64,000 bases of DNA from Nocardioides oleivorans (GCF_004137255.1 NZ_SDWT01000001.1:2046001-2110000); one strand, 5' to 3'. Positions 28,436 through 37,984 are shown, counted from the stretch's first letter. Notes: a model not told the origin generated them from the letters alone. Translations and numbers: made by a program.

Positions 28436-28442
28436 CGCGGTC

Positions 28443-29894
28443 ATGACGTTCGGGGACTTCGTACGGCTCAGCCGCGCCTACGTCTGGTTGCTGATCGGCT
28501 GCACCATCCTCGGATCGCTCCTCATGATCGCGAAGACGTCCCGCGAGCCGGTGCTCTACGCGGCCAACGCCTCGGGCTTCGTCAAGGTCGGCAACGCCAC
28601 CACGGCGGGTGAGGAGCAGGGCAACGCCCAGCTCGCCGAGGACAAGGCCAACCTCTACGCGTTCCTCGTCTCCAAGCTGCCGGTCGCCCAGCTCGTCGTG
28701 GACGACCTCGGCCTCGACGTGCCGCCCGAGGCGATCGCCGGCAACTTCTCGGCGTCGGTCGACACGTCGGTCAACGCCCTCACGGTCACTGCCGTCTCCA
28801 CCTCTCCCACCGACGCCCGCGACCTCGCCAACGCCGTCATCGACGCGGTGGTCATCTACGCGGCGCAGGTCGAGAACGGCGGCACCACGCCCAAGGGCGA
28901 CCCCCTCGCGCGGATCGTGCCGCTCGAGGAGGCGGCGCTCCCGGGCGCGCCCTTCACGCCCAACTACAAGAAGGGCGCGATGCAGGGCGCGGCCGCCGGC
29001 CTCGGCCTCTGCTACGCCGTCCTGGTCGGCCGTCGACTGATCGACCGCCGGATCCGCTCCGCGAAGCACGTCGAGGAGGCCACCGGCTCCTCCGTGCTCG
29101 GCATCATCCCCAAGGAGGACGCGCTCGGTCGCGGCCACCGCGGGGTGCGCGGTGACCTCGGTCGCGCGGCGGAGTCCTTCCGCCAGCTGCGCACCAACCT
29201 CCGCTTCGTCGACGTCGACAACGAACCACGCCGCATCGTGGTGACCTCGGCCCTCGCCGGCGAGGGGAAGTCGACGGTGTCGTCCAACATCGCGCGCCTG
29301 GTCGCGCAGGCCGGCACACCGGTGCTGCTGATCGACGCCGACCTCCGCAGGCCGATGATCGCCTCGACCTTCGAGATCGACGGCGCGGTCGGTCTCACCC
29401 AGGCGCTCGCCGGAGACGTCGACATCCGCGACGTCATCGTCGGCTCCGGGCTGTCCAACCTCAGCCTGCTCCCCGCCGGCCGCATCCCGCCCAACCCGAG
29501 CGAGCTCCTCGGCTCCCTGCGGATGAAGCAGTTCATCGAGGACCTCTCCCACGACTACCTCGTCATCCTCGACGCGCCGCCCCTGCTGCCCGTCACCGAC
29601 GCGGGCCTGCTCTCCGCCTTCTGCGACGGTGCGCTGCTCGTCCAGGCAGCCGGCAAGACGCAGATCGAGCAGAGCCAGCACTGCCGCCGCATCCTCGACC
29701 AGGTCGGCAGCCGGCTCCTCGGCGTCGTGCTGAACAAGGCGCCGGTCAAGGGTGCTGCGGCCATCGCCTACGGTGGCGGCTACGGCGGCTACGGGGGCTA
29801 CGGCGGCTACAAGGCCGAGTACGCCTCGCGGGAGGCGTACTCCACCGCGGGCAAGGGACGCCGCAAGCTGACCAAGCTCGGCCGGAAGTCCTGA
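28443..29894 (+). CDS. Wzz-type chain-length regulator fused to a bacterial tyrosine kinase (CpsD/Wzc-like)
   Basis: 483 aa. TM1 at residues 14-31, an external Wzz-like domain, and TM2 near 180-197 precede the cytoplasmic BY-kinase. The kinase has Walker A SALAGEGKSTVSSNIA, Walker A' LLIDADLRRP and Walker B YLVILDAPPLLP. The tail is glycine-tyrosine rich (GGGYGGYGGYGGYKAEY, then further Tyr), the expected autophosphorylation cluster. It controls polymer length and export of the capsule/EPS whose genes follow. The gene is convergent with the initiating sugar transferase. Confidence 0.93.
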   Translation: MTFGDFVRLSRAYVWLLIGCTILGSLLMIAKTSREPVLYAANASGFVKVGNATTAGEEQGNAQLAEDKANLYAFLVSKLPVAQLVVDDLGLDVPPEAIAGNFSASVDTSVNALTVTAVSTSPTDARDLANAVIDAVVIYAAQVENGGTTPKGDPLARIVPLEEAALPGAPFTPNYKKGAMQGAAAGLGLCYAVLVGRRLIDRRIRSAKHVEEATGSSVLGIIPKEDALGRGHRGVRGDLGRAAESFRQLRTNLRFVDVDNEPRRIVVTSALAGEGKSTVSSNIARLVAQAGTPVLLIDADLRRPMIASTFEIDGAVGLTQALAGDVDIRDVIVGSGLSNLSLLPAGRIPPNPSELLGSLRMKQFIEDLSHDYLVILDAPPLLPVTDAGLLSAFCDGALLVQAAGKTQIEQSQHCRRILDQVGSRLLGVVLNKAPVKGAAAIAYGGGYGGYGGYGGYKAEYASREAYSTAGKGRRKLTKLGRKS

Positions 29895-31307
29895 TCAGTA
29901 GGCGCCGCGGCTGCCGACCACGGCCGTGACCGTGCGCGCCAGGATCAGCAGGTCCTGGACCATCGACCAGTTGTCGACGTAGTAGAGGTCGAGCCGGACG
30001 GTGTCCTCCCACGACAGGTCCGAGCGGCCGGAGACCTGCCAGAGGCCGGTCATGCCGGGCAGCACGTTGAGCCGGCGGAGCATGTCGTCCTCGTACTGCT
30101 CGACCTCGCTGGCAAGCGGGGGACGGGGACCGACGAGGCTCATCTCGCCGCGTACGACGTTCCAGAGCTGCGGCAGCTCGTCGAGGGAGAAGCGGCGGAT
30201 GAACCTGCCCGGCCGCGTGATGCGCGGGTCCGCGGCGTCCTTGAAGAGGACGTGGTCACGCGCCTCCATCTCGGCCAGCATCGCCTCGGCGTCGATGTGC
30301 ATCGAGCGCAGCTTGAGGCAGGTGAACTCCACGCCCTCGCGCCCGACGCGGGTCTGCCGGAAGAGCGCAGGTCCGCCGTCCGTGCGCTTGATCCAGAGCA
30401 TCAGCCCGAACAGGACCGGCCACACGAGGGCCAGGATCAGGAGCGCTCCGACGAGGTCGAAGGCCCGCTTGGCGTCGTTGGTCGCGAGCTGGGAGCGCGA
30501 GCGACCCAGGTGCATCAGCGGCAGCCCAGCCACTGGGCGGATGCGGACGCGCTCGCTGGAGACGTCGGTGACGTTGGGCGCCACGATGATCTGGACGTGC
30601 TGGTGGTCCTCGAGGTCCCAGGCGAGACGTCGCAGCTGGGTGGAGGAGCTCACCGCGCCGGCCGTGAAGAAGACGATGTCAGGCCCGTGCTCGTCGACGA
30701 TCGCGCGGACCTCGTCGATGAGGCCCAGGACGGGGATGCCGGCCGACGTGCGCTCGAGTCCGGCGTAGTCGCTGGGCACCAGGCAGCCGATGACCTTGTA
30801 GCCGAGCCAGCCCTCGCGGGCCAGGACGGTGCTGATCTCGCCGATGTAGCCGGGCGTCCCGACGAGGAGCACCTTCTCGTTGAAGTGCCCGGCCCGGCGC
30901 AGCCGCTGGATGATCCGGCGCGAGACCAGGCGGCCGACGAGCAGCAGCAGCACGCCGATCGGGAAGTAGAGGACGAAGAAGCCGCGGGAGAGCGGGTACT
31001 GCATCAGGTACGCCATGGTCGCCACGAGAGCACCGGTGAAGAACGACGCGTTGACGACGAGCTTGAACTCCTCGGTGCCGGCACCGAAGACGTGGCGCTC
31101 GTAGGTGCCGAAGAAGACGAGCATGACCAGCCACGTGGCGCCGAAGAAGACGCTCGCCAGGGCGGTGTTCTCGAGGACGTCGCCGGTCGTCTCGAAGACG
31201 GTCAGCGTGAGGCGGAACTGGATCGCGAGGAAGGTCGCGACCGCGACCATGACCACGTCGATGGCGGCGATCAGCCACGGCAGCAGCCGGATGCCTTCCG
31301 GGCGCAC
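29895..31307 (-). CDS. Polyprenyl-phosphate sugar phosphotransferase (WbaP/CpsE type)
   Basis: 470 aa from a GTG abutting the previous stop. Four or five N-terminal helices (LLPWLIAAIDVVMVAVATFL onward) are followed by a Rossmann-like middle (KVLLVGTPGYIGEISTVL). The C-terminal catalytic Bac_transf domain has AKRAFDLVGALLILAL, FTCLKLRSMHIDAE, SLDELPQLWNVVRGEMS, VGPRPP and PGMTGLWQVSGRSDL. It loads the first sugar-phosphate onto undecaprenyl phosphate, starting each repeat unit. It is the last gene of the minus-strand operon running from about 37896 to 29895. Confidence 0.95.
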   Translation of the reverse strand: MRPEGIRLLPWLIAAIDVVMVAVATFLAIQFRLTLTVFETTGDVLENTALASVFFGATWLVMLVFFGTYERHVFGAGTEEFKLVVNASFFTGALVATMAYLMQYPLSRGFFVLYFPIGVLLLLVGRLVSRRIIQRLRRAGHFNEKVLLVGTPGYIGEISTVLAREGWLGYKVIGCLVPSDYAGLERTSAGIPVLGLIDEVRAIVDEHGPDIVFFTAGAVSSSTQLRRLAWDLEDHQHVQIIVAPNVTDVSSERVRIRPVAGLPLMHLGRSRSQLATNDAKRAFDLVGALLILALVWPVLFGLMLWIKRTDGGPALFRQTRVGREGVEFTCLKLRSMHIDAEAMLAEMEARDHVLFKDAADPRITRPGRFIRRFSLDELPQLWNVVRGEMSLVGPRPPLASEVEQYEDDMLRRLNVLPGMTGLWQVSGRSDLSWEDTVRLDLYYVDNWSMVQDLLILARTVTAVVGSRGAY

Positions 31308-32420
31308 CTAGACCCCCGTCCCTTCCTCGAGCGCGATCGTGCGGATCCTGTCGATGAAGCGTGCCTCGCCGAACTCCTCGGCCCGCGCCAGCAGTCTCTC
31401 AGCGTCCCAGTCCTGCTTGTCGGAAATCGCCAGACCTACCGCGATCTGGTCGGGCTCGGGACTGTCGAAGAAGACGCCGGTCTCACCCTCGAGGACGGTC
31501 TCGAGGAAGCCGCCACCGCGCAGCGCGACCACCGGGACGGCGAAGGCCGCCGCCTCGAGCGGCGTCAGCCCGAAGTCCTCGTGGCTGGCGGCCACCAGCA
31601 CGCCGGCGTCGGCGTACACCGCTCGCAGCTGCGCGTCGCTCAGCCCGCCCAGGAGGCGTGCGTTGTCGGGCAGGGTGGCCCGCAGGCGCGCCTCCTCGGG
31701 GCCGCGGCCCACCACGACCAGCCGGCGGTCGGTGCCGCGCACGGCCTCGATGACGGCGTCGACGTTCTTGTAGGGGAGCAGGCGGGAGACGACGAGGGCG
31801 TAGCCGGGCTCCCAGCCCTCGAGCTCGGGCACCGGCTCGCGGGGAGCGGCGGCGTCCATGCCGTGCGGGGGCGGCAGCAGCTCGGCGTCGCGGCCGTACG
31901 TCGACCGGATCCGCTGCTGCACGACGCGGCTGTTGGCGAGGTAGACGTCGACCTTGTCGGCTCGGCTGCGGTCCCACTTCTTGAGGAACGGGCGCAGCGC
32001 CATCAGCGGCGGACCGATCGGCGAGCGCCACGCGGTGCCGCCGAGGTACTCGTCGGTCTGGTAGAGCCAGCGCGCCGGGTTGTGGCAGTAGACGACCGTG
32101 CGCGCCTCGGTGTCGAAGCCGTGCGCCCAGCCGCTGCTCGACGCGACGACGACGTCCGCGTCGATCCGCAACCGCGACGAGGCGGGCGCCAGCAGCGGGA
32201 GGGCGAGGCGGTGGTCGCGGCGCAGCGGTCCGATCCGGTTCAGCGGCGAGGTGCGCACGTCCGCCCCGGCGAACTCCGGGTAGGTGCCCTCAGGGTCGTA
32301 GAGCGTCGTGTGGACCGGCGCCTCGGGGAACGCCTTCATCAGCGTGAGGACGACGCGCTCCGCGCCGCCGCGCTGGGTGAGGTAGTCGTGGGCGATCGCC
32401 ACGCGGCCGTGCGCCTTCAT
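31308..32420 (-). CDS. GT4 glycosyltransferase (WbaZ-like)
   Basis: 370 aa from the ATG at 32420, which overlaps the upstream stop by 4 bp. The N-terminal GT-B domain reads VAIAHDYLTQRGGAERVVL, VVASSSGWAHGF and YCHNPARWLYQTDEYLG, typical of WbaZ/mannosyltransferases. The donor half has VVSRLLPYKNVDAVIEAV and ASHEDFGLTPLEAAAFAVPV, with the E-x7-E motif. It adds a sugar, probably from a GDP- or UDP-donor, to the lipid-linked repeat unit on the cytoplasmic face. Confidence 0.9.
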   Translation of the reverse strand: MKAHGRVAIAHDYLTQRGGAERVVLTLMKAFPEAPVHTTLYDPEGTYPEFAGADVRTSPLNRIGPLRRDHRLALPLLAPASSRLRIDADVVVASSSGWAHGFDTEARTVVYCHNPARWLYQTDEYLGGTAWRSPIGPPLMALRPFLKKWDRSRADKVDVYLANSRVVQQRIRSTYGRDAELLPPPHGMDAAAPREPVPELEGWEPGYALVVSRLLPYKNVDAVIEAVRGTDRRLVVVGRGPEEARLRATLPDNARLLGGLSDAQLRAVYADAGVLVAASHEDFGLTPLEAAAFAVPVVALRGGGFLETVLEGETGVFFDSPEPDQIAVGLAISDKQDWDAERLLARAEEFGEARFIDRIRTIALEEGTGV

Positions 32421-33433
32421 CGCACACCCAGATCGGCGAGGAGGGTGCGCACCCGCTCGCGGCCGGCCTCGGGGGAGTACATCTCCTCCCAACGCGCGCG
32501 GGCGCGGTCGGTCACGGCGCGTACGCCGTCCGCCGGGGTCGTGAGCGCGTCGCCGATCGCGCGCGCGAGGTCGTCGGCGTCACCGGTCCTCGCGATCCAG
32601 GGGTGGTCGGGGCCGGCGACCTCGGGCAGGGCGCCGGCGTCGCTGATGACGAACGGGATGCCGGCCGCCATCGCCTCGGCGACGACCAGCCCGAACGACT
32701 CCGGGACGCGACTGGGGAAGACCGCGAGGTCCACCTGGGCGAAGAAGTCCGCTGGTGTCACCCGACCCACTCTGCGAACCCTGTCGCCCAGCGTCGCGAG
32801 GGCGTCGGTCACCGGCAGCAGCTGGTCGTCGGCGACCCACCTGTCGTCGCCTGCCACGACCAGCGCGAGGTCGGGGTGGTGGCCCACCGCCCTCGCGACC
32901 AGGTCGGTGCCCTTGTCGGTGGCGAGGCGCCCCAGGAACCCGACGTGGTTCCGAGAGTCGGGCCGTGACACGCGGTCCACCTCGTCGGTCCAGTTGGCGA
33001 AGACCTGCGAACCGGGCACGTGGGAGGTCAGGTGGGCCGACGGGGTCAGCAGCCGGTCCGCGCGACGGCGCGCGACGGAGAGTGCTGCCCACTGGCCGCG
33101 GCTGCGAGGCAGCTGGTGCAGGTGGACCAGGCGTCGACGACGGCCGGCGGTGGCGAGCGCGGGCACGAGGCCGTGGCACCAGAGCAGGCCGTCGCGGTGC
33201 TGGCGGTCCCACGCGCGCAGACCACGCAGGTAGTCGCGCCGGCCGTCCGCGTGGATCGCCACCACGTCGGCGCCGACGTCGAAGGCCGCGTCGAGCACGT
33301 CGCTGGGGGAGTCCCCGGCCACGACGGTCACGGGCGTTCCGAGGTCCACCAGGGCGGCTGCGGTGCGCACCAGCATCTGCTCGCCGCCGCCGAGGTCGGG
33401 ATTGTTGGCGGCGAGGTACACGCGCTCAGCCAT
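32417..33433 (-). CDS. GT4 glycosyltransferase
   Basis: 338 aa. It begins with an acceptor site typical of GT4 (NNPDLGGGEQMLVRTAAALV). The donor half has NHVGFLGRLATDKGTDLVAR and FPSRVPESFGLVVAEAMAAG. It overlaps both neighbours (4 bp downstream, 8 bp upstream). Donor and linkage cannot be read from sequence; the role is assembly of the repeat unit. Confidence 0.88.
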   Translation of the reverse strand: MAERVYLAANNPDLGGGEQMLVRTAAALVDLGTPVTVVAGDSPSDVLDAAFDVGADVVAIHADGRRDYLRGLRAWDRQHRDGLLWCHGLVPALATAGRRRRLVHLHQLPRSRGQWAALSVARRRADRLLTPSAHLTSHVPGSQVFANWTDEVDRVSRPDSRNHVGFLGRLATDKGTDLVARAVGHHPDLALVVAGDDRWVADDQLLPVTDALATLGDRVRRVGRVTPADFFAQVDLAVFPSRVPESFGLVVAEAMAAGIPFVISDAGALPEVAGPDHPWIARTGDADDLARAIGDALTTPADGVRAVTDRARARWEEMYSPEAGRERVRTLLADLGVR

Positions 33434-34577
33434 CAGGTGGGCTCTCGTCCGCGTGCAGTCTCTGGCCCAGCGCGAACCCGACGGCGATCGCCATCGGGAG
33501 GTCGAGCAGCACCTCGCCGAGGGTGGTGGCCATGACCCCGACCGAGATGACCGCGGCCTGGACGCCCGCGGCCTGGAGGTCTCCTCGACGTGACTGCTTC
33601 GAGAGCAACAGGAACCCCGCGACCATCAGGCTCAGGACGATCAGGAGGGCTCCCCATCCTCCCTCCTGGCGAGCCGCGAGATAGCTGTTGTGGAAGAAGA
33701 ACTCGAGGTCCCTGATGTTCACCCGCGCGGTGCCGGGCCCGTGGCCGTACCACGGCATGTCGGAGATCTGGATGCGTTCCTGGGCGATGATCCGGTTGCG
33801 GAGGGCGTCGCTGCCCGACCTGTCCGAGAAGGGACCGAAGGTGGTCAGGCTCTTGGGGATGTTGTCGACGATCCAGACCAGCCCGAACGCCATGGCAGCT
33901 CCGCCGATCGCGCCGAGCCTCCGCCCCGCCAGCACCCACACGACGGCAAAGGCACCCGCGAGGAGGCCGGTGCGGGAGTAGCTGAGCACCAGGCCGGCGA
34001 CCACGGGAACGGCGACGACGAGACGCACCTTCCAGCGATCGTCGCAGAAGAAGATCGCCAGGATCCCGAGGGTCACGATGAAGTACGCGCCGGCGTTGGG
34101 GTCGCCCAGGTATCCCGTCAGCCGACCCTCATAGGTGGCACCGCCGATCCCCACGTACCCCAGTCCGATCACCGCGACCAACCCGGTTGCCAGACCGAGA
34201 CCAGCCGATCGCAGCGACACGCGCCCGGTGCCCAGGCTCCAGATCAGCCCGCAGAGGATGCCGACATGCCCGACCCGTCGGGTCCAGTCGACATTGTTTG
34301 CCACCCCGGAGAACACGAGCAGCACCAGCAGCGCGGCCATGAGCAGGAACACGAGCTCCGGCACGCGGGCCCGTCCCCGGGCGGGGCGCATCAGGCTGAG
34401 GGTGACGAGCCCGGCCATGGCGAACTCGTTGATCGGAAGCCCTGACACCTCGATCGTGCGAATCGGTAGCAGTGCCATCAGCACGAAGTCCGTGATCCGG
34501 ATGTCCCGGTCCACTTCGTCGGCTCGGACCACCGTCTTGTCCGGCAGGTTCCACGGTGAGTCGACGCGCTTGCTCAC
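33426..34577 (-). CDS. O-antigen ligase/polymerase family membrane protein
   Basis: 383 aa from a GTG overlapping the preceding stop by 4 bp. About ten hydrophobic segments surround a Wzy_C-type loop: YLGDPNAGAYFIVTLGILAI, VLSYSRTGLLAGAFAVVWVL, then ISDMPWYGHGPGTARVN and a catalytic-type His in FFFHNSYLAARQEGGW. This family polymerises repeat units or ligates glycan outside the membrane. It is the only such protein in the window, so it is the likely polymerase of this locus. Confidence 0.88.
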   Translation of the reverse strand: MSKRVDSPWNLPDKTVVRADEVDRDIRITDFVLMALLPIRTIEVSGLPINEFAMAGLVTLSLMRPARGRARVPELVFLLMAALLVLLVFSGVANNVDWTRRVGHVGILCGLIWSLGTGRVSLRSAGLGLATGLVAVIGLGYVGIGGATYEGRLTGYLGDPNAGAYFIVTLGILAIFFCDDRWKVRLVVAVPVVAGLVLSYSRTGLLAGAFAVVWVLAGRRLGAIGGAAMAFGLVWIVDNIPKSLTTFGPFSDRSGSDALRNRIIAQERIQISDMPWYGHGPGTARVNIRDLEFFFHNSYLAARQEGGWGALLIVLSLMVAGFLLLSKQSRRGDLQAAGVQAAVISVGVMATTLGEVLLDLPMAIAVGFALGQRLHADESPPDG

Positions 34578-35632
34578 GACCGTCCCCCGAGGGCGGCGTA
34601 GGTCCCGGCGACCTGCTCGCACATGTCCGCGACGGATGGCCAGCCGGCCAGCCCCGGGCGCGCGGCGAGGTCCAGTCCCTGGGTCGACAGGGCAGCAGCC
34701 ACGGCGGACCGGTCCTCAGCAGCGACCAGCGCGCGCGACGGCAGGATCTCGGGGTTGCCACCGACGTCGCTGGCGACGACGCCCATCCCGCGCGCGGCCG
34801 CGTCGAGCAGGGCGTAGGAGCAGTTCTCCCAGACCGACATCATCGCGAGCACGTCGTGGCTCGCCATGGCCGGTTCGGGGTCGACGAAGCCCGGCAGCTC
34901 GACCACGTCACCGAGCCCGAGCCTGGCGACCTGCGCGCGCAGGGCTGCCTCCTCCTCGCCGGCTCCGGCGAGGGTGAGTCGTGCCTCGGGGTGGGTGTGC
35001 CGCAGCTCGGCGAAGCCGTCGACGAGGGCGGGCAGGCGCTTCTCCGGCGACAGGCGTGCCAGCGACAGGATCCGCAGCCCGGTCGTGGGCGACGCGCCCG
35101 GCACGACGTCGACCCCGTTGTGGATGACCGTGATCGGCTTCCGCGGGTGCCACTTCTCCACCATCGCGTCGGCGGTCGCCCGGCTGACGGCGACAGCCGC
35201 GTCGAAGCGCAGCAGCCGCGCGGTGTGGGCGGCAGCCATCACCCGGGTCTTGGCGCCGGAGCGGTGGTAGACGACGTCGTCGCGGGCGATGCCGTGCTCG
35301 GTCGTGACGAGCGCGGGACCACGCCCGACGGCGAGCGAGGCGACGATGTCGGCGTACGCCAGGTGGGTGTGCACGACGGCCGGTCGCTCACGTCGTACGA
35401 CCTCGCGCACGCTCTTCACCGACGAGGCGAGCCCGTGGTCCGGCCCGAACGGCGCCTCGTGGACGACCGCCCCGAGCTCGCGCAGCCGGGCCGGGAGGTC
35501 GCCCGGCGGGGTGAGGAACGCCAGCCGCCAGCCGGGGATCCCGTTGGCGGCGACGTCGAGGACGTGCCTGGCCACCCCGGCGATGTTGCTGACCGGGACC
35601 GCCCACAGGGCCGTGGGTGGGGTCAGAACCAT
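34574..35632 (-). CDS. GT4 glycosyltransferase
   Basis: 352 aa from the ATG at 35632, overlapping the NeuB-fusion stop by 10 bp. Blocks: VVHTHLAYADIVASLAVG, LVTTEHGIARDD, ITVIHNGVDVVPG and LSLARLSPEKRLPALVDGF. VWENCSYALLDAAARGMGVV and ASDVGGNPEIL complete the donor half. It belongs to the PimA/WcaC-like GT-B group and acts on repeat-unit assembly; donor unknown. Confidence 0.88.
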   Translation of the reverse strand: MVLTPPTALWAVPVSNIAGVARHVLDVAANGIPGWRLAFLTPPGDLPARLRELGAVVHEAPFGPDHGLASSVKSVREVVRRERPAVVHTHLAYADIVASLAVGRGPALVTTEHGIARDDVVYHRSGAKTRVMAAAHTARLLRFDAAVAVSRATADAMVEKWHPRKPITVIHNGVDVVPGASPTTGLRILSLARLSPEKRLPALVDGFAELRHTHPEARLTLAGAGEEEAALRAQVARLGLGDVVELPGFVDPEPAMASHDVLAMMSVWENCSYALLDAAARGMGVVASDVGGNPEILPSRALVAAEDRSAVAAALSTQGLDLAARPGLAGWPSVADMCEQVAGTYAALGGRS

Positions 35633-37896
35633 TGCTCCAACCGCTCCAGGGCGATCCAGAAGCCCTCGCCGTCGTTGACGTGGCCCTGCCAGATCTCCGG
35701 GATGAAGCTCACCCCCGGTGACATGGCGTCGAGCTGCTGGGCGAGCACGGCCCAGTCGATCTCGCCGTCGCCGACCTGCACGCCCTCGCCGTCCACGCCG
35801 GTGGCGTCGACGAGGTGGAGGTGCTCGGTGTGCGGGGCGAGGAGGTCGGTGGCGTCGGCGAACGACATCCCGAGGTAGTTGGCCGAGAGCTTCGAGTGCG
35901 AGACGTCGAAGCACAGCCGGCGGTCATGGCGAGCGGCGAACTCGGCGGTGTCACGCGGGTCGACGAAGAGGTTGCAGTAGAGCTGGCCGCCCATGTACCA
36001 CGGGTAGGGCGGCAGCGTCTGCGCACAGAGGCGGACGCCGGAGTCGTCGACGCGGGCCAGCCCCTCGGCCACCCGGGCGTACATCGCCTCGCGCTCGGCC
36101 GGAGCGACGAAGGCGTCGGTGGTGAAACCGCCGAGGCTCGCCACGATGACCGGCCCCTCCGACCCTCCCGTGGCGTCAGCGTCGCGGGTGAAGAACTGCT
36201 GCATCTGGCGAGTGGTGTCGACGACCCGCTGGAGCTCCCGGATCGACCGCTCCCAGTGCTCGTCGTCGGTCGAGGCAAGGTTGAGCAGGAAGTCACCGGC
36301 GAAGAGGTCGGGGGAGTGGGTGGTGAAGCCCATCGGCAGCCCGCCGTCGTACTTCGCGAAGACCTCCTCGACCGGCAGGTCGAGGTCCTTGTAGGAGAAG
36401 TGGAACTCCAGGAAGTCCGGGGTCGTGTCCTTCGTCATCGCGTCGATGTCGTGGTAGCGGACTGCCAGGCCCCACGGGCGCCGGAAGTCGTAGGCGCGAC
36501 CCTTCGGCGCCGCGTCCCCGAGGTCGGTGGCGTAGAAGAAGTCGCCGGCCTCGAGCGCGCGGGTCGTCGTACGGCCGACGAGCCTGTCGTACGCATTGGG
36601 CTGGAGGCCGCGGCCGGGGCTCTTGATGTCGATGTCGGCGTCGGTGAGCACCTCGCCGACCTCGATCCGGCGGGCGGCGACGAGCGACTTGGCGAGGTTG
36701 ACGCGGTTCATCATCTCGCCGGTCGACACCGCACGCGGGGCGTTGGTGCCGAGTGCCTCCTCGACCTCGCGGACCCGCCGCACCATCTCCTTGAACTCGT
36801 CGGGCAGCAGGCTGACCTTGTGGTCGTTGCCCTCGAGCCCGCGGTCGATGGTGAAGTGCTTCTCGATGATCCGCGCGCCGAGCGCCACCGCGGCGACCGG
36901 CACGTGGAAGCCACGCTCGTGGCCGGAGTAGCCGACCGGCGCCTGGGTGAGCTCGGCGAGCCTGGTCAGGTAGGCGAGGTTGATGTCCTTGAAGGGCGCC
37001 GGGTAGGTCGACTGGCAGTGCAGGAAGGCGTGCGCGACACCGGTGCTGCGGACGACGTCGACGGTCTCGCGGATCTCGCCCTCGGTGGACATGCCGGTCG
37101 AGATCACCATCGGCGTGCCGCTCGCAGCCATGTGGCGCAGCAGGGCGTGGTTGGTCATGTCGGCGGAGGCGACCTTGAGCGAGGTGATGCCGTAGTCGAC
37201 GAGGCGGTCGACGCTCACCGGGTCCCACGCCGTGCACATGACCTCGATGCCGACGTCCTTGCAGTGGTCGAAGACCTCGAAGAGGCCGTCCGCGTCGAGG
37301 TTGTACTTCGCGAGGAGGTCGAGGGTGTACTGCGGGCCGAGGTCCTCGCCGCCGGAGCCGGACGAGCCCTGGCGGTAGAGCGACTCCATGTCGCGCAGCT
37401 GGAACTTCACGATGTCGGCGCCGGCCTCGACGGACAGGTCGACCAGCTGCTTGGCCAGGGACACCTCGCCCTGGTGGTTGATGCCGATCTCCGAGATCAG
37501 GAGGGCCGGCGCGTCGGGGGCGACCACGTGCTTGCCGATGCGGAGCTCGTCGGCGCGGTTGATCGCGATCGCGACCAGGTGGCCGCGGTCGTCGACGAGG
37601 GCGACGTGGTCGATCCCGGCGCCGAAGGCGTGGGCGATCTCGGCGGGGCTGCTGCCGATCGGGAGGCTGCGGGGCGCGGTGTTGGCGGCCTCGAGCGCGG
37701 GCACGTCGGTCGTCAGGCTCGCGGCGCTGCTGACCCACCGCCGGAAGTCGCCGTCGGACAGCACGCCGTCGAGGTGGCCGTGCGAGTCGACCAGGAAGAT
37801 GACCCGCGCCTTGTTGGCGGTGATCTTCTCCAGGGCGCGCAGGACCGGGTCGCCCGAGTAGACGACGTAGGGCGTGAGGTCACGCTCGATGATCAA
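35623..37896 (-). CDS. NeuB-type nonulosonic acid synthase fused to CBS, SAF and TIM-barrel isomerase domains
   Basis: 757 aa from a TTG with GGAAGG 8 nt upstream. Residues 1-120 are a CBS pair (VIFLVDSHGHLDGVLSDGDF). Residues ~130-395 are NeuB: LLISEIGINHQGEVSLAKQL, ADIVKFQLRDMESLY, VISTGMSTEGEI, GYSGHERG and IIEKHFTIDRGLEGNDHKVS. Residues ~405-465 are the SAF lid. Residues ~480-757 are a xylose-isomerase-like barrel with metal-type residues in LCFDVSHSKL, HLHLVDA and FIPEIWQG. NeuB condenses a six-carbon sugar with PEP to a sialic-, legionaminic- or pseudaminic-type acid. It leads the operon running to 29895. Confidence 0.88.
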   Translation of the reverse strand: MIIERDLTPYVVYSGDPVLRALEKITANKARVIFLVDSHGHLDGVLSDGDFRRWVSSAASLTTDVPALEAANTAPRSLPIGSSPAEIAHAFGAGIDHVALVDDRGHLVAIAINRADELRIGKHVVAPDAPALLISEIGINHQGEVSLAKQLVDLSVEAGADIVKFQLRDMESLYRQGSSGSGGEDLGPQYTLDLLAKYNLDADGLFEVFDHCKDVGIEVMCTAWDPVSVDRLVDYGITSLKVASADMTNHALLRHMAASGTPMVISTGMSTEGEIRETVDVVRSTGVAHAFLHCQSTYPAPFKDINLAYLTRLAELTQAPVGYSGHERGFHVPVAAVALGARIIEKHFTIDRGLEGNDHKVSLLPDEFKEMVRRVREVEEALGTNAPRAVSTGEMMNRVNLAKSLVAARRIEVGEVLTDADIDIKSPGRGLQPNAYDRLVGRTTTRALEAGDFFYATDLGDAAPKGRAYDFRRPWGLAVRYHDIDAMTKDTTPDFLEFHFSYKDLDLPVEEVFAKYDGGLPMGFTTHSPDLFAGDFLLNLASTDDEHWERSIRELQRVVDTTRQMQQFFTRDADATGGSEGPVIVASLGGFTTDAFVAPAEREAMYARVAEGLARVDDSGVRLCAQTLPPYPWYMGGQLYCNLFVDPRDTAEFAARHDRRLCFDVSHSKLSANYLGMSFADATDLLAPHTEHLHLVDATGVDGEGVQVGDGEIDWAVLAQQLDAMSPGVSFIPEIWQGHVNDGEGFWIALERLEQWF

Positions 37897-37984
37897 CGCC
37901 GGAACCTTCCATCAAGGAAACGTATGGGTCCACCGTAGCCAGCAGTTCGGCTCGATGTGGTCAGACCGCCGGACGCGGAGGCGC

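Noticed and set aside
28328..28444. Longer N-terminus of the nucleotidyltransferase reaching 28444
   Set aside because: It would overlap the start codon and -10 of the divergent kinase gene. The extra residues are not conserved-looking and a better ribosome-binding site precedes 28327.
29777..29806. Short GGC-TAC repeat considered as a tandem-repeat or CRISPR-like array
   Set aside because: It is in frame inside the kinase gene and encodes the Gly-Tyr tail; there are no spacers.
30252..33233. Plus-strand 993-codon open frame opposite the sugar transferase and GT4 genes
   Set aside because: Composition is typical of antisense frames in this DNA and it crosses three real genes.
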